Assembly (NCBI RefSeq): GCF_019797865.1
Contig: NZ_CP081869.1
Coordinates: 5,098,501-5,162,500 of the forward strand
Source of the DNA: Chenggangzhangella methanolivorans
Lineage (GTDB): Bacteria > Pseudomonadota > Alphaproteobacteria > Rhizobiales > Methylopilaceae
Length of the DNA: 64,000 nt
Reading direction: 5' to 3'
The position numbers and the translations under genes were made by a program. The notes below the pieces were generated by a model. That model had not been told where the DNA came from, made no database searches, and was given only the letters and a program-made list of their open reading frames with translations. Below are positions 47,584 to 56,850 of the stretch, piece after piece; within the stretch, counting starts at the first letter, position 1; each line of letters begins with the position of its first letter.

Positions 47584-48770
47584 GTGGACGTCGCCGCCTG
47601 GATCGAACGACGGCGAGCCCCTTACGCCGCCGATCCGAAGAAAAGCCGCGGACGCCTCGTGGCCGAATCCGCAAGCCCCACGCGCACCGACTTCCAGCGC
47701 GACCGGGACCGCGTGCTGCACTCCACCGCGTTCCGGCGCCTGAAGCACAAGACGCAGGTCTTCGTCTATCACGAGGGCGACCACTACCGGACGCGCCTCA
47801 CCCATACGCTCGAAGTCGCGCAGATCGCGCGCTCGATCGCCCGCGCGCTCGGCCTCGACGAGGATCTGGCGGAGACGATCGCGCTCGCCCACGACATCGG
47901 GCATCCGCCCTTCGGCCACGCGGGCGAGCGCGCCCTCGACGGCCTGATGGAGCCCTATGGCGGCTTCGACCACAACGCCCAGACGCTGCGCGTGCTGATG
48001 CGGCTCGAGCGGCGCTACGCCGAATTCGACGGGCTGAACCTCACCTTCGAGTCGCTAGAAGGCGTGCTGAAGCACAATGGCCCGCTCGACGCCTTCGGCG
48101 CGCCGAAGGCCGCGATCGCGGACGCCGCCGAGCGGCTTGGCGCGCCGTTCGCCGGCCATGCGAGCGGCGAAGCGCAGGCCGCCGCCATCGCCGACGACAT
48201 CGCCTACGACGCCCATGACGTCGACGACGGCCTGCGCGCGCGCCTGTTCGTTCTCGACGATGTCGCCGACGCGCCGCTGCTCGGCGACATCCTCTCCGAG
48301 GTGCGCGGACGCTATCCGGCCCTCGACGACCATCGGGCCGGCCACGAGGTCGTGCGCCGCGTCATCACCCGGCTGGTCGAGGACGCGATCGCGGAAGGCG
48401 CGCGCCGGATCGACGCGCGCTCGCGCCGGCCTCGCTCGAAGACGTCCGCGCCTCCGCCGAACCCGTGATCGCTTTCTCCAAGCCGATGGCGGAGCAAGAG
48501 CGCGAGGTGAAGCGCTTCTTGCGCGCCCGGATGTACCGTCATCCGCGCGTCGACCGGGTGATGAAGGACGCGGCGGGCATCGTGTCGGATCTGTTCGGGC
48601 GCTATTTCGCCGATCCGTCGGCGCTGCCGGCCGACTGGGCGCGTGAGGCGGGCATGGGCGGAGAGACCAGCCACGCCCGCGCCGTCGCCGATTTCATCGC
48701 CGGCATGACCGACCGCTACGCGATCGACGAGCACCGCCGGCTGTTTGACCTCACCCCTGATTTGCTTTAG
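47584..48770 (+). CDS. dgt: Deoxyguanosinetriphosphate triphosphohydrolase-like protein, one frameshift
   Basis: HD-domain dNTPase of the dGTPase-like type, about 396 residues when joined. RDRVLHSTAFRRLKHKTQVF, RTRLTHTLEVAQIARSIARA and the HD motif LAHDIGHPPFGHAGE are clear; YDAHDVDDGLRA supplies the next metal ligand, and after the frameshift IAFSKPMAEQEREVKRFL completes the C-terminal domain. One base is missing near 48415-48422. The start is uncertain: GTG at 47584 has a ggag nine bases upstream, while TTG at 47566 lacks one. Confidence 0.9.
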
Positions 48771-48800
48771 CCGCCGGACGTTCCCCCGCCCGGAAAAATC

Positions 48801-50555
48801 ATGAACTCGAACGTCTCAAACGTTTTCGCCGACTTCGCCGCGCGGCTGCGCGCGATCCTCGTCAGCCTCAGCGCGGAGGGCGCGATCGCCCGCCTGCCGG
48901 ATCTCGCGCGCGTGGTGGTGGAGCCTCCCCGCGACGCCAGCCACGGCGATCTTGCGACCAACGCCGCCATGGTGCTGGCCAAGGAGCTCGGCCTGAGGCC
49001 GCGCGACCTCGCCGAGGCGATCGCGAAGAAGCTCGAGGCCGACCCGGACGTCGAGGCGGCTTCCGTGGCCGGGCCGGGCTTCGTCAACATGCGGCTCTCG
49101 GGCGACTATTGGCGCGGCGCGCTCGCCGCCGCTCTCGCGGCTGGAAAGGACTTCGGCAAGCCGGTCGCCGCCGAGCGGACTCCGATAAACGTCGAATATG
49201 TCTCCGCCAACCCCACCGGCCCGATGCATGTCGGCCATTGCCGCGGCGCCGTGTTCGGCGACGCGCTCGCCAACCTCCTCGTCTTCGCGGGCGAGGACGT
49301 CACGCGCGAATATTACATCAACGACGCCGGCGCCCAGGTCGACGTGCTCGCCCGCTCGGCGCATCTGCGCTACCGCGAGGCGCTGGGCGAGGACATCGGC
49401 GCCATTCCCGACGGCCTCTATCCTGGCGACTATCTGAAGCCGGTCGGGCAGGCGCTCGCCGCGCTGCACGGCGCCGAACTTCGGGACAAGCCGGAGGCGC
49501 AGTGGCTGCCGGTCGTCAAGGCCGCCACCATCGCCGCCATGATGGAGATGATCCGCCAGGACCTCGCGAGCCTCGGCGTGCGCCATGACGTCTTTTTCTC
49601 TGAGTCGACCCTCCATGGTCCCGGCGGCCCGATCGTCGAGGCCGTCGAGGCGTTGAAGAGTCAGGCTCTGATTTACGAGGGCAGGCTGTCCCCGCCCAAG
49701 GGCCAGCTTCCGGAAGATTGGGAGGACCGCGAGCAGACCCTGTTCCGCGCCACCGCCTTCGGCGACGACGTCGACCGGCCGCTCATGAAGTCGGACGGCT
49801 CCTACACCTACTTCGCGGCTGACGTCGCCTACTTCCGCTCCAAATATGAGCGTGGCTTCAAGGAGATGGTGTTCGTTCTCGGCGCCGACCACGGCGGCTA
49901 CGTGAAGCGCCTGGAGGCCGTCGGGCGGGCGCTGTCCGGCGGCTCCGCCAAGGTCACCGTCGAGCTTTGCCAGCTCGTGCGCCTGTTCCGCGGCGGCGAG
50001 CCGGTGCGCATGTCGAAGCGGGCGGGCGACTTCGTCACGCTGCGCGACGTCGTCGACGAGGTCGGCCGCGACGCGGTGCGCTTCATGATGCTGTTCCGCT
50101 CGAACGACGCCGTGCTCGACTTCGACTTCGTCAAGGTCGCCGAGCAGTCCCGCGACAATCCGGTGTTTTACGTCCAGTATGCGCATGCGCGCTGCCAGTC
50201 GATTCTTCGCAACGGGCTCGAAATGCACGGGAGCCCGAAGTCCGAGCCGGATCTCTCGTTGCTTCAGGACCCGGGCGAGCTCGACCTCATCCGGCGGATC
50301 GCGGCCTGGCCGCGCGCCGTCGAGCAGGCGGCCGCCGCCCGTCAGCCTCACAGGATCGCGTTCTTCCTGCACGATCTCGCGAGCGACCTGCATTCGCACT
50401 GGAACCGCGGCAAGGATTCGCCGGATTTACGCTTCATTATGGAAAATAATGAATTGTTGTCTCAGGCTCGACTTCGCTTGGTGGACGCCGTCGCTCTGGT
50501 GCTCGCGGCAGGTCTTGCTATTCTGGGGGTCTCGGCCCCTGACGAGATGCGATGA
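48801..50555 (+). CDS. argS: Arginyl-tRNA synthetase
   Basis: 584-residue class I synthetase, intact. The N-terminal Add-1 tRNA-binding domain is followed by the catalytic core with NPTGPMHVGHCRGAVFGDA (HIGH motif MHVGH). VFVLGADHGGYVKRLEA and the C-terminal anticodon-binding helices (NPVFYVQYAHARCQSILR) are also typical. The KMSKS position reads RMSKRAGDF. Follows dgt by 30 bases. Confidence 0.97.
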   Translation: MNSNVSNVFADFAARLRAILVSLSAEGAIARLPDLARVVVEPPRDASHGDLATNAAMVLAKELGLRPRDLAEAIAKKLEADPDVEAASVAGPGFVNMRLSGDYWRGALAAALAAGKDFGKPVAAERTPINVEYVSANPTGPMHVGHCRGAVFGDALANLLVFAGEDVTREYYINDAGAQVDVLARSAHLRYREALGEDIGAIPDGLYPGDYLKPVGQALAALHGAELRDKPEAQWLPVVKAATIAAMMEMIRQDLASLGVRHDVFFSESTLHGPGGPIVEAVEALKSQALIYEGRLSPPKGQLPEDWEDREQTLFRATAFGDDVDRPLMKSDGSYTYFAADVAYFRSKYERGFKEMVFVLGADHGGYVKRLEAVGRALSGGSAKVTVELCQLVRLFRGGEPVRMSKRAGDFVTLRDVVDEVGRDAVRFMMLFRSNDAVLDFDFVKVAEQSRDNPVFYVQYAHARCQSILRNGLEMHGSPKSEPDLSLLQDPGELDLIRRIAAWPRAVEQAAAARQPHRIAFFLHDLASDLHSHWNRGKDSPDLRFIMENNELLSQARLRLVDAVALVLAAGLAILGVSAPDEMR

Positions 50556-50627
50556 GTTTACGGGTTCTGTCTCAACGGCGTCCGGCGTTCCGCCGGCCGT
50601 CGGACGGGCCCGCGGGAGGCCTGCGGG

Positions 50628-51932
50628 ATGCGTAACCAAGCGGTGAGGCGCGGCGAGATGGCCGGCGGCCGGAACGATCAACGCTACGACGATCAGCAGG
50701 GCCAGTGGGCGGAGGACGGCTACGAGCTGCGTCCCGGCCACCACTATGGCGACGACTACGATCGCCAGCGCTACGGCCACGCCCAGGGCGAGCCCGAGCC
50801 TGATTACGATCCGCGCGCCTATGCGCCGAACCCCGAAGAGCCCTACGGCTTCGACGATTCCGGCCAGCCGCTTTACTATCAGCCGGAGCCCCGCAGCCTG
50901 AAAAGCGGCGGCCGCAGCGGCATGTTGATGGTCGGCGCGGTGCTCGCGGTCGCCATCGTCGGCGGCGCCGGCGCGGTCGGCTACAAGATGATGGGTTCGA
51001 GCGGGTTCGGCGGCGAGCCGCCGCTGATCAAGGCCGACACCGAGCCGGTCAAGAGCGTGCCGGATAAGTCCGCCGAGTCGCAGCAGCAGAACAAGGCGAT
51101 CTACGACCGGGTCGAGGGCGGCGCTCCGGCGAAGTCCAAGGTCGTGTCGCGCGAGGAGGAGCCGGTGGACCTGCCGCGCGCTCCCGCAAGCGAGCCGCGT
51201 CCTGACGGCTCCCGCATCATCCTGCCGGGCGGAACCGCTTCGACGGAGACCACCGCGCCCTCGACCAACGGATCCGAGCCGCGCCGCGTGAAGACGGTCG
51301 CGATCCGTCCCGACCAGCCGGTGGCCGCTCCCCAGCCCGCCACCCCGCAGATCCCGGCGCCGCAGCAGCTCGCCTCGCGCGATCCGATCGCCGAGACGGC
51401 CCGCACCGGTGAGGCTCCACGCGGCAGCGAGTTCGACAACGGCATCATCGCCGACGGCGACTCGCCGCGTCTCGCCGCCGCCCCGAGCCGTCCCGCGCCG
51501 CAGCCGACCCCGGCGGCCCGGCCGGCGACGCCACCCCAGCAGCAGCCGGCTCCGGTCAGCCGCTCGACGGCGGCTCCGGCTCCGGCTCCCGCTCCTCAGC
51601 GCGCTGATCCTCAGCAGGTCGCGGCGGTGGCGCCGCGCGCCGCGGCTCCGGCGGGCGCCGCCGCGCAGCCGCGGCCGTCCGCCGGCGGCTTCGTGGTCCA
51701 GGTGACGTCGCAGCGATCGGAAACCGACGCTCGCACCGCCTACGCCAACCTGCAGAAGCGCTATCCCTCGGTGCTCGGGCCCTATCAGCCCTCGATCCAG
51801 ACCGCGACGGTCGGCGACCGCGGCGTTTACTACCGCGTCCGGGTCGGGCCGTTCGGGTCGAGCTCTGACGCTTCGACGGTGTGCAACAATCTCCGCGCGG
51901 CCGGCGGCGACTGCGTGGTCGCCCGCAACTGA
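50628..51932 (+). CDS. SPOR domain membrane protein
   Basis: 434 residues. A Tyr/Glu-rich cytoplasmic N-terminus is followed by one transmembrane helix (about 101-122, GMLMVGAVLAVAIVGGAGAV). A long Pro/Ala-rich periplasmic linker leads to a C-terminal SPOR domain (about 350-434: GGFVVQVTSQRSETDARTAY, then YYRVRVGPFGSSSDA). SPOR domains bind denuded peptidoglycan glycan at the septum, so the protein probably localises to the division site. Its place upstream of nagZ and scpAB is conserved in Rhizobiales. Confidence 0.88.
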   Translation: MRNQAVRRGEMAGGRNDQRYDDQQGQWAEDGYELRPGHHYGDDYDRQRYGHAQGEPEPDYDPRAYAPNPEEPYGFDDSGQPLYYQPEPRSLKSGGRSGMLMVGAVLAVAIVGGAGAVGYKMMGSSGFGGEPPLIKADTEPVKSVPDKSAESQQQNKAIYDRVEGGAPAKSKVVSREEEPVDLPRAPASEPRPDGSRIILPGGTASTETTAPSTNGSEPRRVKTVAIRPDQPVAAPQPATPQIPAPQQLASRDPIAETARTGEAPRGSEFDNGIIADGDSPRLAAAPSRPAPQPTPAARPATPPQQQPAPVSRSTAAPAPAPAPQRADPQQVAAVAPRAAAPAGAAAQPRPSAGGFVVQVTSQRSETDARTAYANLQKRYPSVLGPYQPSIQTATVGDRGVYYRVRVGPFGSSSDASTVCNNLRAAGGDCVVARN

Positions 51933-52008
51933 CGCGGTTTGAAACTGAATTTCGCCCGCGGCCGGCCGGAAGGCCAGCTGCGGGCGTCTCGATTCTCAAG
52001 GGGCGCAG

Positions 52009-53028
52009 ATGACCGCCGGCGCGTTCACCGTGGGCTGCAGCGGCCCGACCCTCACCCCCGGTGAGCGCGCCTATCTGCGCGACGCAAACCCTTGGGGCCT
52101 CATCCTTTTCGGCCGCAACGTCGTCTCGCTGGAGCAGATCGCGCGGCTGACCGCTGACTTTCGCGACTGCGTCGGCCGGGACGACGCGCCGGTGCTGATC
52201 GACCAGGAGGGCGGCCGGGTCCAGCGCATCCGTCCGCCGCTCAGTTTCCCGCATCCGCCGGCCGCCCGCTATGGCGCGCTCTATGAAACCGACCCGGCGG
52301 CGGCGCTCGCGGCGGCCCGCGCCGGCGCGGAGCTTATGGCGGCGGAGCTCGCGGCGGTGGGCGTCACCGTCGACTGCCTGCCGGTGATCGACGTGCCGGC
52401 CGCAGGCCTCACCGACGCGATCGGCGACCGCGTCTATGGGCGCACCGCCGAAGCCGTTGCGGCTCTTGGGAAGGCGGTGATCGACGGGTGCCTCGCACAA
52501 GGGGTTCTGCCGGTCATCAAGCACATGCCGGGGCACGGCCGGGCCACCGTCGACAGCCATTACGAGCTGCCGAAGGTGGCGGCGGATCGCGCGGCGCTCG
52601 AGGCGGCGGATTTCGCCGCCTTCCGCCACGTCGCCGACGCCCCGCTCGGCATGAGCGCCCATGTCGTCTTCGAAGCCATCGACCCGGACCGCCCGGCGAC
52701 CCTGTCTCCGATCGTGATCCAGGAGATCATCCGCCGCCATATCGGCTTCGACGGGCTGCTGATGACCGACGACCTCTCGATGAAGGCGCTCAAAGGTCCG
52801 GTCGGCGCCTCGGCCGCGGGCGCGATCGCGGCGGGCTGCGACATCGCCTTGCATTGCAGCGGCGACATGGGCGAAATGATCGAGGTCGCGGCGGCGGCGC
52901 CGCGGCTTGAAGGTCGCTCGGCCGAGAGGGCCGCGCGGGCGCTCGCGCTGCTCGTCGGGCCGCGGGAGGTCGACATGGCGGCGCTCGCCGCGACGCGCGA
53001 CCGACTGCTCGCGGAAGCGGTCGCCTGA
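52009..53028 (+). CDS. nagZ: Beta-N-acetylhexosaminidase NagZ
   Basis: 339-residue GH3 glycosidase that removes N-acetylglucosamine from anhydro-muropeptides during wall recycling. Substrate-binding and acid/base motifs: LIDQEGGRVQRIRPP, DCLPVIDVP, VIKHMPGHGRATVDSH (the His-Asp of the NagZ mobile loop) and the nucleophile in LLMTDDLSMKAL. Length and order fit NagZ rather than larger GH3 enzymes. Confidence 0.95.
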   Translation: MTAGAFTVGCSGPTLTPGERAYLRDANPWGLILFGRNVVSLEQIARLTADFRDCVGRDDAPVLIDQEGGRVQRIRPPLSFPHPPAARYGALYETDPAAALAAARAGAELMAAELAAVGVTVDCLPVIDVPAAGLTDAIGDRVYGRTAEAVAALGKAVIDGCLAQGVLPVIKHMPGHGRATVDSHYELPKVAADRAALEAADFAAFRHVADAPLGMSAHVVFEAIDPDRPATLSPIVIQEIIRRHIGFDGLLMTDDLSMKALKGPVGASAAGAIAAGCDIALHCSGDMGEMIEVAAAAPRLEGRSAERAARALALLVGPREVDMAALAATRDRLLAEAVA

Positions 53029-53047
53029 CGCCGCCGGGGAGCGGCGC

Positions 53048-53872
53048 TTGACCGGAACGCAGACGCCGGACGCGGACGAGTTCGAGGCCGACCAGCGGCC
53101 GAGCCCCGAGTCGCCGGCCCTGCTGCTCGATCTCGACGGTTTCGAAGGCCCGCTCGACCTGCTGCTCGACCTCGCCCGTCGCCAGAAGGTCGATCTGGCG
53201 AAGATCTCGATTCTCGAACTCGCCGAGCAGTATCTCGCCTTCGTCGAGGCCGCGCGCGCCGACCAGCTGGAGCTCGCGGCCGACTATCTCGTGATGGCGG
53301 CCTGGCTCGCTTATCTGAAGTCCCGCCTTCTCGTGCCGGACGCGCCCTCCGAGGACGACGAGATCCCGCCCGAGATCGCGGCCGCGGCGCTCGCCTTTCG
53401 GCTGCGGCGGCTCGAAGCCATGCGGCGGGCCGGGGCCGCGCTGCTCGATCGCCCGCTGCTCGGCCGCGACGCGCTGCCGCGCGGCGAGGCCCCGGCCCAA
53501 GGCGCCGAGGCGCCGACGCTCTGGACCGCGACGCTCTACGATCTCTTGACCGCCTATGCCCGCCAGAGGGTCAAGACGCTGCACACGCAGGTCACCGTGC
53601 AGCGCCGGCCGCACTGGACGCTCGCCGAGGCGCGCTCGGCGCTTGAGCGGCTCGTCGGGCGCTCGGCCGACTGGGCGCGTCTCGACGGGCTGCTGCTGCG
53701 CTTCATGACGCCGCAGATGCGCGCCTCGGTGCTCGCCTCCGGGCTCGGCGCGTCGCTCGAGCTCGCGCGGGAAGGGCGGATGGAGATCCGGCAGGAGCGC
53801 GCCTTCGGGCCGCTGTTCGTGCGCTCCGGCGCTCCGCTCGCGCTCGTGTCGCCGTCCGGAGACAAGCGGTGA
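53048..53872 (+). CDS. scpA: Segregation and condensation protein A
   Basis: 274-residue kleisin subunit of the Smc-ScpAB condensin. The N-terminal signature FEGPLDLLLDLARRQKVDLAKI is followed by ADYLVMAAWLAYLKSRLL, an acidic linker and the C-terminal winged helix. The TTG at 53048 is chosen because it is the only start giving the usual short N-terminal tail and has ggggagcgg just upstream. The scpA stop overlaps the scpB start (GTGA). Confidence 0.92.
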   Translation: MTGTQTPDADEFEADQRPSPESPALLLDLDGFEGPLDLLLDLARRQKVDLAKISILELAEQYLAFVEAARADQLELAADYLVMAAWLAYLKSRLLVPDAPSEDDEIPPEIAAAALAFRLRRLEAMRRAGAALLDRPLLGRDALPRGEAPAQGAEAPTLWTATLYDLLTAYARQRVKTLHTQVTVQRRPHWTLAEARSALERLVGRSADWARLDGLLLRFMTPQMRASVLASGLGASLELAREGRMEIRQERAFGPLFVRSGAPLALVSPSGDKR

Positions 53873-54588
53873 GCGAGGAGGAGCCCACATTTCCGGGCCC
53901 CGGCTTCGACGGCCGTCTGACGCCGGAGGACCGCGCCCGCGCGCCTCTCGATCATCTGCGGCTCGTCGAGGCCGTTCTGTTCGCCTCGCAGGCGCCGGTG
54001 GAGGAGCGGGCGCTCGCGGCCCGGCTGCCGGTCGACGCCGACCTGCGCCTGCTGATGCGGGTTCTGGTCGAGGACTACGCCGCGCGCGGCGTGAACCTGC
54101 GCCGGGTGGGCGACGCCTGGGCGTTCCGCACCGCGCCCGACGTCGCCGCGGCGCTGTCGGGGGAGGCGAGGGAGCCCAGGAAGCTGTCGCGCGCGGCGAT
54201 CGAGACGCTCGCGATCATCGCCTATCACCAGCCCGCGACCCGCGCGGAGATCGAGGAGATTCGCGGCGTCGCGACCTCGCGGGGCACGCTCGAAACGCTT
54301 CTGGAGGCCGGCTTCGTGCGGTTCCGGGGGCGCCGCAGGGCGCCGGGCCGCCCGGTGACGTTCGGCACCACGGCGGGCTTCCTCGATCATTTCGGGCTCG
54401 AGAAAGTCTCCGATCTGCCCGGCCTTTCCGAAATGAAGGCCGCGGGCCTGCTCGACGCCCGCCTGCCGCCCGGGCTCGAAATGCCGCCGCCGGTCGACGA
54501 CGAGTCGCTGCGCGACGACGAGGAGCCGCTCGGCGACGGCGATCCGTTCTCGGGCGAGCTCCCGTCGGGCGGCGAGGAGGAGCGGTAA
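53869..54588 (+). CDS. scpB: Segregation and condensation protein B
   Basis: 239-residue partner of ScpA, with two winged helices. LRLVEAVLFASQAPVEERAL begins the first; LSRAAIETLAIIAYHQPATR and AEIEEIRGVATSRGTLETLL form the second, a strongly conserved segment. The acidic C-terminal tail is longer than in Bacillus, as usual in alphaproteobacteria. GTG start coupled to scpA. Confidence 0.95.
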   Translation: MSEEEPTFPGPGFDGRLTPEDRARAPLDHLRLVEAVLFASQAPVEERALAARLPVDADLRLLMRVLVEDYAARGVNLRRVGDAWAFRTAPDVAAALSGEAREPRKLSRAAIETLAIIAYHQPATRAEIEEIRGVATSRGTLETLLEAGFVRFRGRRRAPGRPVTFGTTAGFLDHFGLEKVSDLPGLSEMKAAGLLDARLPPGLEMPPPVDDESLRDDEEPLGDGDPFSGELPSGGEEER

Positions 54589-54743
54589 CCACTCCGCGTC
54601 TCGTTGACGCGCGAGTGACCCCTACGGACGTCTAACTTCTTGTGTTTGTCGTCCGCCGCTCTTAGGTTCCGATCTCGCCGGGGAGCCATTGCGCGGAGAG
54701 ATGACCGCGTGCGTCAATCGTCGGCGGTTCGAAAGGGAATGTC

Positions 54744-54989
54744 ATGAGCCTCACGCATTGGTTGGTCGTCGCGGTGCTCGTGCTGCTGCTGTTCGGCCGC
54801 GGCAAGATTTCCGAGCTCATGGGCGACATGGCTAAGGGCATCAAGAGCTTCAAGAAGGGTCTTGCCGAAGAGGACGAGGTCGCCGACGGCATGTCGCAGC
54901 AGAACCGTCCGGCGCAGACCATCGAGCATCGCGCCGATCAGCAGGTCCGTCCGACCGTCGGCAGCGTCGACGGCCGGAAGTCGTCCTGA
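54744..54989 (+). CDS. tatA: Sec-independent translocase protein TatA
   Basis: 81 residues. The N-terminal transmembrane helix (LTHWLVVAVLVLLLFGRGKI) ends in the FGRGKISELMGDMAKGIKSF amphipathic hinge typical of TatA. TatA rings form the channel for folded proteins carrying twin-arginine signals, one likely client being the glucan protein at 38.4 kb. Confidence 0.95.
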   Translation: MSLTHWLVVAVLVLLLFGRGKISELMGDMAKGIKSFKKGLAEEDEVADGMSQQNRPAQTIEHRADQQVRPTVGSVDGRKSS

Positions 54990-55004
54990 TCGTTTAAGCG
55001 GGAG

Positions 55005-55029
55005 GCGGCCGCCCTCTAGCGGCGGCCGC
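55005..55029. repeat. GC-rich hairpin between tatA and tatB
   Basis: Nine-base stem gcggccgcc/ggcggccgc with a loop of about seven bases. There is no T-run, so it is not an intrinsic terminator. It may lower or fine-tune transcription between tatA and tatB, which are needed in different amounts; that is inference. Confidence 0.5.
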
Positions 55030-55061
55030 GCAAGCGCCCGTTCCGGCGCTGGACCACGCCC

Positions 55062-55865
55062 ATGTTCGACATCGCCTGGTCCGAGTTCCTCGTCGTCGCG
55101 GTCGTCGCGCTCGTCGTGGTGGGCCCCAAGGATTTGCCTGCTCTGCTGCGCACCGTCGGCAAGACGGTCGCGAGTCTTCGCCGCATGGCCGGCGAGTTCC
55201 AGGGCCAGTTCAACGAAGCCATGCGCGAGGCCGAGCTCGACGGCCTCAAGGACGAGGTGACGGGCCTCAAGGACAAGGCGTCGCGCATGGTCGGCGCGAG
55301 CCCGTTCCAGATCGCCCGCGACGAGATCAAGAACGCGCTGAACGGCAGCGACCAGAAGTCCAAGGACGCGCCCTCGGCGCTCGCCGGCGGATCCGAAGAC
55401 GCCGCCAAGCCGTCTGTCGCCTCGGACGTCCCGTCCGCGCTTGCTCCGCCGGCCCCGACCATCGACCCGACGCCCGAGCCGCCTGCGCCGACCGAGGCCG
55501 AGTTCCGGCCGACGGCCGCGCCTGCGATGCGGCCGGCCGAGGCGACGTCGACGTCCTCCGATCAGGCTGCGAAAGCCGCCAGGACCGCCGCCGCAACCGA
55601 CGGAACCGCGCCCGCGCCCAAAGCAGCGGTCAAGAAGGCCGCCAAGGCCGCGAAGCCCGCCGCCGAACCGGCGACGCCTGAAAAGAAGCCTGCGGCCAAG
55701 CCCGGCGTTAAGGCTGCGTCCAAGACGACCACCAAGTCGACGACCAAGGCGCCCGCCAAGGCCGTGACGGAGACGAAGCCCGCCAAATCGGCCGGCAAGT
55801 CCGCCGGAGCGTCGGCGGCCGCCGAGGACAAGAGCGAGCCGACCCCGCCCGGAGCCGCTGCGTGA
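55062..55865 (+). CDS. tatB: Sec-independent translocase protein TatB
   Basis: 267 residues. The N-terminal helix (MFDIAWSEFLVVAVVALVVV) with GPKDLPALLRTVGKTVASLR is the TatB signature (Glu8 in SEFLVV is a conserved TatB residue). A long Ala/Pro/Lys-rich tail follows, including runs of KKAAKAAK and KTTTKSTTK, as in alphaproteobacterial TatB. Its stop overlaps the tatC start (GTGA). Confidence 0.93.
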   Translation: MFDIAWSEFLVVAVVALVVVGPKDLPALLRTVGKTVASLRRMAGEFQGQFNEAMREAELDGLKDEVTGLKDKASRMVGASPFQIARDEIKNALNGSDQKSKDAPSALAGGSEDAAKPSVASDVPSALAPPAPTIDPTPEPPAPTEAEFRPTAAPAMRPAEATSTSSDQAAKAARTAAATDGTAPAPKAAVKKAAKAAKPAAEPATPEKKPAAKPGVKAASKTTTKSTTKAPAKAVTETKPAKSAGKSAGASAAAEDKSEPTPPGAAA

Positions 55866-56662
55866 GTCAGGCTGACATCGACGCCACCAAGGCGCCGCTC
55901 ATCGAGCATCTGATCGAGCTCCGCGCACGACTGATCCGATCCATCATCGCCTTTGCGATCTCGTTCGCGCTCTGCTTCGCGGTGGCCGGGCACATCTTCA
56001 ACATCCTGCTCGTTCCCTACGAGCTCGCGGCCGGCTCTTCCGCCGCGATCCGGCTGCAATACACCGCGCCGCAGGAATATTTCATCACGCAGATCAAGCT
56101 CGCGATGTTCGGCGCGGGCTTCATCTCGTTCCCGATCGTGGCGAACCAGATCTACAAGTTCGTCGCGCCGGGCCTCTACAAGAACGAGCGCGACGCCTTC
56201 TACCCGTACCTGATCGCGACCCCGATCCTGTTCTTCCTCGGCGCGGCCTTCGTCTATTTCGCCGCGATGCCGCTCGCGATGAAGTTCTTCCTGTCGATGC
56301 AGCAGGTGGGCGCGGAGGGGCGGCCGTCCATCGAGCTGATCGCGCGGACGAGCGAATACCTCTCGCTGATCATGACGCTGATCTTCGCCTTCGGCATCTG
56401 CTTCCAGACGCCGGTGATTCTCACGCTCCTGGCCCGCGCGGGCTTCATCGACGCCGCCTGGCTCGTGGCCAAGCGCCGCTACGCCATCGTGGTGGTGTTC
56501 GCGGTCGCCGCGGTGCTGACCCCGCCCGACGTCATCAGTCAGATCGCGCTCGCGGTGCCGACTTTGCTGCTCTACGAGATTTCGATCTGGGTCGTCAGGA
56601 TGACCGAGAAGAAGCGCGCGGCGGAAGAGACGAAAGAGCCGGACGAGGACGACGAGGCGTAA
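55862..56662 (+). CDS. tatC: Sec-independent translocase protein TatC
   Basis: 266 residues with six transmembrane segments. APLIEHLIELRARLIRSIIA at the N-terminus (conserved EHLxELRxR), FKLAPxxFxxY-like region PQEYFITQIKLAMFGAGFIS, and LILTFAFGICFQTPVILTLL-like sequence TLIFAFGICFQTPVILTLL are seen. GTG start. TatC recognises the twin-arginine signal together with TatB. The acidic tail EETKEPDEDDEA is cytoplasmic. Confidence 0.95.
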   Translation: MSQADIDATKAPLIEHLIELRARLIRSIIAFAISFALCFAVAGHIFNILLVPYELAAGSSAAIRLQYTAPQEYFITQIKLAMFGAGFISFPIVANQIYKFVAPGLYKNERDAFYPYLIATPILFFLGAAFVYFAAMPLAMKFFLSMQQVGAEGRPSIELIARTSEYLSLIMTLIFAFGICFQTPVILTLLARAGFIDAAWLVAKRRYAIVVVFAVAAVLTPPDVISQIALAVPTLLLYEISIWVVRMTEKKRAAEETKEPDEDDEA

Positions 56663-56684
56663 GCCGTTCGTCTCCAGGCCGAAC

Positions 56685-56804
56685 TGCATGCTTCGAGACG
56701 CGCCTCAGGCGGCCATCAGCATGAGGCGGGTTTGCGCCCGGCACTTGATCCTCTTCGCTCCTCATGCTGAGGAGCCCGCGTAAGCGGGCGTCTCGAAGCA
56801 CGCA
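56685..56804. repeat. Palindromic intergenic repeat, copy D
   Basis: Arms TGCATGCTTCGAGAC and GTCTCGAAGCACGCA surround inner arms gccatcagcatgaggc and gctcctcatgctgaggag. It lies between tatC and serS, 22 bases after the tatC stop. Confidence 0.85.
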
Positions 56805-56850
56805 GTCCGACGCCGCCAGAACTGTCCGCAATGACGGAAGCGATTCTCCG

